Positions 1-8,453 of a stretch of 64,000 nt of DNA are shown here, piece by piece. This DNA comes from Ligustrum vulgare (taxonomy: Eukaryota; Streptophyta; Magnoliopsida; Lamiales; Oleaceae). The position numbers and the translations under genes were made by a program. The notes below the pieces were generated by a model. The model made no database searches, was not told the DNA's origin, and saw nothing but the letters and a program-made list of their open reading frames with translations. The stretch is from positions 26,477,608-26,541,607 of the forward strand of contig OY743174.1 of NCBI GenBank assembly GCA_963555705.1, in the 5' to 3' direction. The first letter of the stretch is position 1; each line of letters starts with the position of its first letter.

Positions 1-279
1 TTGTACCTGAAAAGGATACAAACACAAGAGAGACCATGTATGTGCTGAATAACAAAACAAGGAAACCACAAGCATATGAAATGGTTGACAACTAATATTA
101 TGATGAGAAGAATATCGTTTCACGGGTAATAAGTCGTAAACTAAATTTTACTAATTTGTTATCAAACTCGAATGTACGTGACACAAAAATGATACATTTA
201 TTTTATCTAAATTTTCTACTAATTAACTAGGATTATTTTTAACTAAATATAGGAAATTATGTGTTGAAATTCTGAATTC

Positions 280-347
<68 letters not shown>

Positions 348-798
348 TTCCGATTTTCTACCAATGTAGTTTAGTATGATTTATGTATCTTGACAATCGA
401 TAATCCACTTTTATTTAATTATATCTCTCGAGGTGAGTTACATACATTCTAAGCACAACGAGTTCATATTTCAATTATGAATACATATGCAAAGTAATGC
501 ATTAATTATACAATTACCTAATTGATTATACACATCATACATATTATTCCTAACATCTATTTTCCGCATGTTAATCTTGTGACGTTCTAACTTATTATGA
601 ACATCCCAGAATTATAACAAATAACTAATTATCTAACTGGTTTCCAATCAATTATATAATACAAAAAGCATACAAGATCAATCAAGAACAAAAATTAACT
701 AAACTACTTGACCTTTGAATTAGAAATAAGAAATAATAAATTTTATCTTCATCTTAACAAAATGAAAATCGATCGTACCATGTTTCTAATTTTATTAA
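1..798. other. AT-rich flank without a recognisable gene
   Basis: No coding region, RNA gene or transposon end is recognisable here. It is the left host flank of the Copia element that starts at 799, and it ends in ATTAA, the probable target-site copy. It holds one long trinucleotide microsatellite, listed separately. Confidence 0.6.
281..343. repeat. (ATC)21 microsatellite
   Basis: Twenty-one uninterrupted ATC units are read directly. The tract is likely length-polymorphic. No reading frame uses it. Confidence 0.95.
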
Positions 799-1469
799 TG
801 TGGATGCAATTGGACTAGATCAAGAAGTAGCCCAAGTGATAGAGCCCGATTTTTAGCAACCCAAATGCTAGAGGCTAAAATGAAGAAGCCCAGTTAAAGC
901 CTCAAATTTGAAGAGCCCAACCGGATGAATTTTGAAGACTAAAGGCTGAACCAAAATTGAAGCTGGTCTATTTATCATGATCTAGCCTAACTTTAAAGAT
1001 CTGGATCCCTGGCCCAAAATCGACTCAAACCACCTGCTTTAACCTCTACCATTGGATTGAACCGGCCGAATCTGAGCCCTTCATTCAGAGATAAGGCCTG
1101 ACTCCTCCTCTGACTTCAGCCTTCTTTAAGACCATTCCATTCACTTCTCTCTCTCGCTCTGACTCTGTGTATTCTTCGTGGTTTCTCTAAGAGAATCTCT
1201 CATCTCTCGCATCAATTCTTTGTGATTTTTGTTTCGATTCTTTATGTATATCAGAGGTTTACTTTGTGGTTATTTTACAGTGTTCTTAGTGGTTTATTTT
1301 GTGCCAGTTTTGTAGAGTTTTTTTGTAATTTCTAGGTTTTTTGTTCGATCTTGTACAAACCTTCAATTTGTACTTTTATTCTTGTTTTCAATAAAGTGTT
1401 CTGAAGTTTTATGTTTACTTCATACTTTGTGGTATCTTTGTGGTGATTCTAAGTTGTAAATTTTTTACA
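799..1469 (+). repeat. 5' LTR of Copia-A
   Basis: The 671-bp left LTR runs from TGTGGATG to TTACA and matches 15425-16081 along its whole length with many substitutions. CT-rich leader-like sequence lies near 1140-1210. The transcription start is probably inside it but cannot be placed. Confidence 0.9.
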
Positions 1470-1470
1470 G

Positions 1471-1483
1471 TGGTATTAGAGCC
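1471..1483 (+). other. Primer-binding site of Copia-A (initiator Met-tRNA type)
   Basis: TGGTATTAGAGCC starts one base after the LTR. It matches the usual plant Copia site TGGTATCAGAGC with one C-to-T change. It would prime minus-strand cDNA synthesis. Confidence 0.88.
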
Positions 1484-2439
1484 TTAGGATTCGTGTGAAT
1501 ACATTGATTTACGACTCAGATTTTGTAGATCCAGAGTCTTGGGGGTTAGACCCATTGTTTTTTGGAAGTTCTTTGTGGTTTCTTCAAAACGTTTATAGGG
1601 TTTTTTGATTTCTTGGTGGTTTATTAAGAAACTTTGTTTGATTTCTTAAGATTTGAAAAAACCGAACTTGAAACGTTTTGATCTTTGAAAATCTTAATGG
1701 ATAGTTTTAGATCTGATTTTTTTTTCTTCCTAAAAGCTTCGTGGTATTTTACGCAAATATTTTTTGTAACCCTAATTTTTCAAAGGGGTTTTTTTTCATT
1801 TCTTAGTATCTGGATCTCCTGTTTTTGAGTCAAAATCAAAGGATCCTAGAACTCAGTATATTTCTTTAAATATCGAGAGTTCTAAAGGGATCACACATTC
1901 TCTTGGTGGTTGAATTTCATGCATGCAACTGGAACTTTGTGGTATTAAATCTTCATAGAAAATCCGAAGTAACCCTAATCTTGCAAAGAGGTGATATCTT
2001 TACATACTGCATGTTTTAATTGTTTATTATTTTTCAAAATATTTTGTTCTTTCAAAATCTCTTCATTTTTAAGCCTTATGTTGTACTTCTTGTAGCGACC
2101 AAGAATTTTTACGCGATTAATAATTATTTTAATAGAAAATCATGTCGCTACTATTTCACCCATTTTTATTAAGTTAACGCCACGACGTATTCGTATAGCC
2201 AAGTCAAGAAATAATCGAGATCGTTCGATTTTAAATTAAATTCCGAATTTCTAAAAATATCTCCATTCTCTTGATTTAAAGTATATTAAGTCTAAGTACT
2301 TAATTCAATGTTATCCCAATATTTATTTGTACAAAAATTACTTTTATTATTTAAATTAAGAAAATATATGCAAGCATGAGAGGTTCCATTATATATAATA
2401 ATTATGAGAATCTTAATTTAATAAATATGGAAAAGTATA

Positions 2440-2872
2440 TAAATGGTTGATAGATTCCATTATATGTAATCATGAAGAGCATAATATTTGTATAAATATG
2501 GAAAAGTATATGAATGAATTATATACTCCATTATATATAATCATGAAGAGCATAATATTTGTATAAATATGGAAAAGTATATGAATGATTGATAAGACTC
2601 CATTATATGTAATCATGAAGAGCATAATATTTGTATAAATATGGAAAAGTATATGAATGAATTATATACTCCATTATATATAATCATGAAGAGCATAATA
2701 TTTGTATAAATATGGAAAAGTATATGAATGATTGATAAGACTCCATTATATGTAATCATGAAGAGCATAATATTTGTATAAATATGGAAAAGTATATGAA
2801 TGATTTATATACTCCATTATATATAATCATGAAGAGCATATTATTTGTATAAATATGGAAAAGTATATGAAT
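2440..2872 (+). repeat. Minisatellite block 1 in the LTR
   Basis: About seven units of roughly 60 bp share ATATGGAAAAGTATATGAATG and ATCATGAAGAGCATA segments. Two unit types alternate, giving a 120-bp higher-order period. The same block is at about 8803-9235 in the 3' LTR. Confidence 0.92.
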
Positions 2873-3099
2873 GGTGCTTTACTTTAAGAAAATGATGTGT
2901 TAAAATTAATAGAATTGAATGATTATGTTTACAATATGCCAACTTTATACATCTATTTAAACCCATCTCTTTTACACAACTCTACACATATACACTTATT
3001 TCCAATCTCTTGACAAAATCCACAAGTAAGAGAAATTCAAGGTGGTCAAGAAAGTTTTGGTCCATTTACTACTACACTTCATTTTAATCTTTTAAAAGG

Positions 3100-3568
3100 T
3101 AAGTATATCTTATGTTTTTATGAAAAGTAAGTATGTTTTTATGAAAGGTAAATACACCTTATGTTTTTATGAAAAGTAAGTATGTTTTTATGACAAGTAA
3201 GTATATCTTATGTTTTTATGAAAAGTAAGTATGTTTTTATGAAAGGTAAATACACCTTATGTTTTTATGAAAAGTAAGTATGTTTTTATGACAAGTAAGT
3301 ATATCTTATGTTTTTATGAAAAGTAAGTATGTTTTTATGAAAGGTAAATACACCTTATGTTTTTATGAAAAGTAAGTATGTTTTTATGACAAGTAAGTAT
3401 ATCTTATGTTTTTATGAAAAGTAAGTATGTTTTTATGAAATGTAAATACACCTTATGTTTTTATGAAAAGTAAGTATGTTTTTATGACAAGTAAGTATAC
3501 CTTATGTTTTTATGAAAAGTAAGTATGTTTTTATGACAAGTAAGTATATCTTATGTTTTTATGAAAAT
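3100..3568 (+). repeat. Minisatellite block 2 in the LTR
   Basis: About twenty short units alternate GTAAGTATGTTTTTATGA with GTAAATACACCTTATG types, ordered in a roughly 97-bp higher-order period. Every unit contains GTAAGTAT or GTAAATAC, which resemble 5' splice sites. The same block recurs at about 9461-9931. Confidence 0.92.
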
Positions 3569-4081
3569 GTTTGGATCATTGCTATGAAATCAATCTCACA
3601 AGATTGTTATGGGTTCCATATGATATGTTTATGATTATGCTAAGGGGACCGGAGTTTAGTAGCGCTACACATAAGAATTCTTGCCATTTAAGTTCGGTAA
3701 AATTCTTGTGTCTCCCTATGTTTATGAGTATTTCGATCTTATCCTATGTTATGATGAAAATGATCCATATGCTTTCAAAAGAAAATTTATGCTTGGTATA
3801 CTTACTGGGATTTTATAAATCTCACTCCACGATATTTACCATTTTCAGATAATTGAAGGTTCGAGGCGGTCAACATGGAAGTGGCAAAAGTGGTTAAGAT
3901 TGATGAGATAATTATGTTGAACTTTATGTAAGAAAATTATGTTCTATTTTTATTCACAAATAAAATTATGGGATTCTAATTATTCTTTTGAATAATTTTA
4001 TATTACTATTTAAGTCTCGATAATATGATATGAGTCACTTTTAGTGGCACTCGAATGGAAGAGAATTCGGGTTGTCACAGT

Positions 4082-4093
4082 TGGTATCAGAGC
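4082..4093 (+). other. Primer-binding site (initiator Met-tRNA type)
   Basis: TGGTATCAGAGC starts two bases after the 5' LTR and is a perfect match to the common plant site. Confidence 0.92.
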
Positions 4094-4144
4094 AAGAGTT
4101 TTAAAAACGATTCTGTAGATTTTTGAAATTTTATTTCTTTAAAA

Positions 4145-4179
<35 letters not shown>

Positions 4180-6130
4180 CTATTCACGTGAACAGTAAAA
4201 CGACGTGCTATTCATGATGAACAGTGAACGAAATCACTATTCATTATAAAAAAAAAGTTGAATTTTCACATGTCAAGTATGGTTATGATTTTGAAAAGCA
4301 TGATGAAATTTGATGTGCGAATTTCAAGGACAAAATTCATTTTAAGCAAGGGAGTTTGTAATGTCCTGAAAATTTTATGGAATATAATTAGTTAGTGATA
4401 TGATGTTTATATTGATGTCTTTGATAAATTTCTAGAAGTTCGGGGACTAAAGGAAAAATAAGATTTGACGATAAATTTTATTTGGGTTAAGTTATTAATT
4501 ATTGATGGGGAGATAATTACTATATCGATATTGGATTTGTTTTGAAGACTGTGATTAATTAGGAATTATGATTCAAGAAAATGTTGATTTGGATACAACC
4601 ACATTAAATTATTGTTGATTAAAGGAAAATAAGATTATATGAAATATTTTAACTCATCACTCTACTATGTCACTCTCCACGTATTGACTCCTCGAACCAG
4701 GTATGTTATATGCTTTGCAAGTCATTTACGATTTTATTAAGACATGTTAAGTATGAAATCTTCATATGTTATGAATCTTTATGTGTTACACATAATATAC
4801 ATGTCAAGTATGATATAAATTGATAGAAGACTCAATTTTTTTATTCTTTTCAATGTAGAATCATGAGACAGAGAGGATATTTATATGAATTTTGGTGCAT
4901 ATTAAGCTTAGTAAGATTGACTCAATTAGAAATTAAGTTGGGTTGTAACTTTTGCCCAAAATATATGGAATAATATATTAAACAAACAAAATTGATAATG
5001 AATTCGTACAATAATTTATCCCTTTATCACTACCTTTGTGTAAAAACAAGGGAAAAACTGTGGATGGTTATTAGTACTTCCTCTTCAAGTTTCAATTTTC
5101 GGTTCAATAATTTATCCCTTTATCACTACCTTTGCTTAAAAGCAAGGAAAAACTGTGGATGATTATTGGTACCACTCTTCAAGTTTCAATTCTGAAAAAA
5201 AAAAAAAAAAAAAAAATTCAGAAAGAAAAGAAAGAAAGAGAACGGGTGTTGAGCATAATGGGAATAATATGACTTAAGAATGATTTTCAAAATAATTGTT
5301 GTCCTCGAGTTTAGAAATGATAAACCTTAAATGGACTTTGCATAATTGATTTTAGACATGGCATTAAGTATGAGAAGTCAACAGAAATGATTAGAAATAT
5401 GTTCAGATTATCTATCATTTAGATTTAATGAGAAATAGCGAGCCAATTTTATGAATTTTTATGAGATGTTAAGATTATAAGTGATATGATTTTAATGAGA
5501 AGCATTATGAAGTTAGAGATTTAAAGATTTGGTTATTGGGAATTAAGTAATGGATATTATGTTGAGTAAGTGAATTATGCCTCTATATTGAAGAGAAATT
5601 TATTATGAACTTTGGCCTTGTGATTAAATTTTGGGAATATGATTTATGACTTATAAATATAAGTATGAGAAATCTTTTGAGCCAATTAAGGTATTGAAGG
5701 AAGTGATATTGTGATATTGACGACTATGATTTGAAATTTCTATGTTGAGGAATTATGAATTGATTTTCTGGAATATTTTTTTATGATATTGAAGTTTGAT
5801 GAAATTGTGGTCAATTTTTAGATCGTTGTGATCAAATGTGGAATTATTTATTATTGTGAGTTATGAAGTATGCTTACGGTTTGAATAAGTACAAATTTCA
5901 AAGGAAACTCTGCTTAGAATTTTATCGTTTGGAATTAAGAGCATAGTATGGTATGCAATCACTAAGAGAATTGAGGTTAGACATGCAAATTCATTTACAT
6001 CACAAACGAGATTTAGTAGATGATAACAGAGATATTTATTATTTTCTCGTAAGGAGAACACACAAGAGTCACATTGGAAAGAAATACATGAAACACGCAA
6101 AATCAAAAGAAAGCAACATGGGAAATTCCT
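4094..6130 (+). other. Non-coding 5' interior of the LOG-bearing element
   Basis: No retroviral domain is visible in any frame. Visible pieces are an A30 tract (4147-4176), a near-palindrome around ACTATTCACGTGAACAGT (4179-4196), and a fossil Gypsy 3' junction at about 4322-4366. The fossil reads AAGGACAAAATTCATTTTAAG, then TTTGTAATGTCCTG. A tandem duplication of about 100 bp lies at 5005-5193, followed by an A tract. The short ORF at 5953-6138 has no support. Confidence 0.6.
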
Positions 6131-6136
6131 CAAATT

Positions 6137-6355
6137 GAGAGATGTGTTTCCGGAGTAGCCGTATCCTACCACCTCTGACCTTTTGAGGAAATAAAGAAAC
6201 CTTCAAAGAGGTGTGTTTCGAGAGTAAGAATACTCCGTAATCTACCACCTGGAACCTTTGAGGTACACACAAGATTTAAACATTAAGGAAATCCTAGGAA
6301 ATTAGAGGGGTGTCTCGAGAGTAAGAATACTCCGTACTCTACCCCCACCTATTCT
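6137..6355 (-). repeat. Three tandem copies of a hairpin-forming unit downstream of LOG
   Basis: Units at about 6137-6180, 6209-6250 and 6311-6352 share GTGTTTCGAGAGTAAG and a trailing CTACCACC. The second and third contain the inverted repeat GAGTA-AGAA-TACTC (6222-6235 and 6319-6332); the first has lost it. They lie just past the LOG stop codon, so on the LOG strand they would fall in the 3' untranslated region. Function is unknown. Confidence 0.75.
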
Positions 6356-6360
6356 AAGAT

Positions 6361-7014
6361 TCATAAAGTTAAGTTTACATTAACCGGACTCCATTTTCGC
6401 TTGATTCCCCTTCCTTGCGACCAATCTATCTTAACCCCTGCTGGATCTTGTATTGAGATATATGACTGCAGCTTATCCAGTAGTTCATCAATAGTAGGAG
6501 CAGAAATAAGGAGCCTTCTGGAAAATGGAGAGATGAATCCCTGTTCCACAGCATAATCAAGAAAGGTTAACAAGCCATCAAAGAAATTGTTAACATTCAG
6601 AAGCCCAATAGGCTTAGTATGGAGATCTAGTTGAGCCCACGAGGTAATGTTAAAGATTTCTTCTAAGGTACCAAAACCTCCGGGCAGGGCTATAAAGGCA
6701 TCAGAACCATATAGCATACAAGTTATGCGTTCATGGATGGATAATGTTTGAACTTCATGCCCTCGTGTTTTGCCTGCAACATCTACCAAAGGGACAGGTA
6801 TGACACCGATTACTTTTGATTTCTCTGCAAGAGCAGATTGGGAAACACAACCCATTAGACCACTGCTACCACCCCCATACACAAGAGTGATACCTTTTTC
6901 CCCCAGTTTCTTTCCAAGATCTACGGCCGCTTCTAGATAACTGAAGCCTTTCCCCACTTTTGATCCACAAAATACACAAATAGTTTTGATCTGTCGAAGT
7001 TTTGGTGCTTCCAT
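6361..7014 (-). CDS. LOG-like: Cytokinin riboside 5'-monophosphate phosphoribohydrolase (LOG family), intronless, inside a retrotransposon
   Basis: LOG enzymes hydrolyse cytokinin riboside 5'-monophosphates directly to active free-base cytokinin and ribose 5-phosphate in the cytosol. The 217-aa ORF has normal LOG length and no stops. Visible marks are ICVFCGS (12-18), the Rossmann-like LVYGGGSSGLMG (44-55), GVIP (70-73) and the family signature PGGFGTLEE (111-119) with the conserved terminal Glu. In the substrate loop, family members usually have an Arg-Lys pair. Here Arg96 is kept (IHERI) but Ile97 replaces Lys, so activity needs testing. Plant LOG genes normally have several introns; this copy has none, which suggests capture from mRNA. 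The ATG lies 75 bp downstream of a TATA-like box. It runs antisense to the element. Confidence 0.9.
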   Translation of the reverse strand: MEAPKLRQIKTICVFCGSKVGKGFSYLEAAVDLGKKLGEKGITLVYGGGSSGLMGCVSQSALAEKSKVIGVIPVPLVDVAGKTRGHEVQTLSIHERITCMLYGSDAFIALPGGFGTLEEIFNITSWAQLDLHTKPIGLLNVNNFFDGLLTFLDYAVEQGFISPFSRRLLISAPTIDELLDKLQSYISIQDPAGVKIDWSQGRGIKRKWSPVNVNLTL

Positions 7015-7088
7015 CTTTGATAGTATAGAAGAGAAAACTTACGAAGAAGATGTGATTTTGGGATGCCTGAACTATGAAATATGTTTGG

Positions 7089-7098
7089 CTATTTAAAG
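7089..7098 (-). promoter_or_regulatory. TATA-like box upstream of LOG
   Basis: On the minus strand CTTTAAATAG lies 75 bp before the LOG ATG, within the palindrome GGCTATTTAAAGCC. An almost identical box precedes the second ORF at 7897-7907. Promoter function is inferred. Confidence 0.4.
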
Positions 7099-7310
7099 CC
7101 GAAAAAATTTACTGTTTTTGATTGATTATGAAAAAGTAAAGATTTACTTTTGTCAAAATAGGCCAACTTTTGACTGTTTTACCAAAGATATCACCTTTCG
7201 GTGATTTATTTCCAGCTTTATCAAAACTCGAGAAAGGAAAATATATTTTATTTCCAAAACGCGTGAAAGAAAACAGCAAAATATTTTAAATGTGTATCAA
7301 GAGATTTACC

Positions 7311-7910
7311 TTATATCATTGTTGAACTGCCAGAAGCCTCATTTTGTAAAACAGACTGGCAAACAGGATCTTTTGCTATTATATTTTGGAGACTATAACG
7401 ATTTTTGTCCTCGTTAAACTGAGCGTATAAGGAGAGAAGTTCACGTTGCACATAACCACTTGGGTGCGTCTCAAGAGTCAGTCGAATATCATCCAAAGAC
7501 TCCTTACTCAGTCCACCCTTTATGAATTTGATTTTATCATCCCGATTAGTAGAAGAATATCCTACTGTTTTGCAACGAGTATCACAGTTCCAACGAGCAC
7601 ATTTGTAGCAACCATTCAGCCTTTTTGCTCTTCGTTTCTTTGCGAAGGTGCTTTTGCCTAAACCAGGCATGTGCTTTGGAAATGTCATAGGTAATTCACC
7701 AGATAGTCGAACCTTTGCTTCGATCAACCAGCGAACATCTTCTGAAACACCATGAGCCATCAGCAACCTCAATCTTTCGAGTCTTATTCGATAAATTTTC
7801 CTCAGATCATTCATTGGAAGACTGGAATAATACTTGCGAATGTTTGTAAGAATGATATCCATGTTTTTGATGGATCTAACCTCTTCCCAGCATGAACTAT
7901 TTAAAAGCAT
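7311..7910 (-). CDS. Unknown basic cysteine-rich protein, possible zinc-knuckle-like motif
   Basis: An intact ORF of up to 199 aa lies 296 bp upstream of LOG on the same strand. I do not recognise a named family. The second Met (residue 17, base 7862) may be the true start, because a TATA-like box overlaps the first ATG. It has an N-terminal charged helical part (residues 20-70), a basic run KKRRAKR (91-97), then C101-x2-C104-x4-C109-x3-C113, and a polar C-terminus. The basic stretch followed by clustered cysteines suggests nucleic-acid binding. The layout loosely recalls cysteine-rich nucleic-acid-binding proteins of some plant RNA viruses, but that is only resemblance. No intron or frameshift is seen. 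It could be a captured host gene or an element-specific antisense ORF as in Tat-lineage elements. Confidence 0.6.
   Translation of the reverse strand: MLLNSSCWEEVRSIKNMDIILTNIRKYYSSLPMNDLRKIYRIRLERLRLLMAHGVSEDVRWLIEAKVRLSGELPMTFPKHMPGLGKSTFAKKRRAKRLNGCYKCARWNCDTRCKTVGYSSTNRDDKIKFIKGGLSKESLDDIRLTLETHPSGYVQRELLSLYAQFNEDKNRYSLQNIIAKDPVCQSVLQNEASGSSTMI
7897..7907 (-). promoter_or_regulatory. TATA-like box upstream of the cysteine-rich ORF
   Basis: CTTTTAAATAG on the minus strand lies about 35-45 bp before the Met at 7862 and matches the box before LOG except for one extra T. It overlaps the first possible codons of the longer ORF, which favours the shorter start. Confidence 0.35.
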
Positions 7911-8453
7911 TAAGGATCGGAGGGAATCCGCGTGATATTGATTCCAGCAAGAAAGCGCGGAATAGAATAATGGAAAAGAGGGAACAAGAGTTTATACGCC
8001 GTTTACTTTCTTGATAAAAGGAAGATTTGATGATGACGGGATTTGAGATATGGAATATTTTCTTGGATTTTGGGTATGATATGTTAGTAAAGATTTATTG
8101 AAATTTTAGAGATATTAATACGAATATTTGAGGTCACATGATACGATGATAAATGACAAGTTACATGAATACTACAAGATATGATGAAATATCACATACG
8201 ATTGGGAATTTTCATTTTGATTCAGAAGAATTTATGAGTAGACATATGTCTATTATTGATAGAAAAGTCCATGTCTTAAGAAAACAAATTGATGCATTTA
8301 GTCAAAGTCCAGTGGGTTAAATATGGTTGGGTTAAATATGGTAGCGATGATGCTACATAAGAAGAAGAAGAAGAGATTCTGATTAAGTGTTCAGAAATCA
8401 TAAGATCAAGTAAGATTAATTTCGAGGACGAAATTATTTTAAGGGGGTAAGTT
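7911..8453 (+). other. 3' interior and polypurine tract of the LOG-bearing element
   Basis: No coding region is visible. TTCGAGGACGAAATTATTTT then AAGGGGG (about 8420-8447), directly before the LTR TG, is the usual Ty3/Gypsy plus-strand priming region. Confidence 0.8.

Larger units (their letters stand above)
2091..4079 (+). repeat. 5' LTR of the LOG-bearing element
   Basis: This 1989-bp LTR is unusually rich in tandem repeats (listed separately). Between its two repeat blocks, near 2950, CTATTTAAAC followed by a CT/CA-rich leader is a plausible core promoter. If so, the second repeat block would lie in the transcribed leader. Confidence 0.93.

Noticed and set aside
3100..3568. CRISPR-like regular repeat array
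   Set aside because: Units are contiguous and variable with no unique spacers, in a plant LTR. It is a minisatellite.
3571..3852. 93-aa ORF in each LTR of the LOG-bearing element (also 9934-10215)
   Set aside because: It is present only because the LTR is duplicated. There is no domain, composition is AT-driven, and the two copies have accumulated ordinary substitutions.
7446..7661. ORF on the plus strand opposite the cysteine-rich ORF
   Set aside because: Shadow of the longer minus-strand ORF with no protein features.
7311..7910. Calling the cysteine-rich ORF an integrated plant virus gene
   Set aside because: Only a basic stretch and clustered cysteines agree. No neighbouring viral gene is present, so it is left as unknown.
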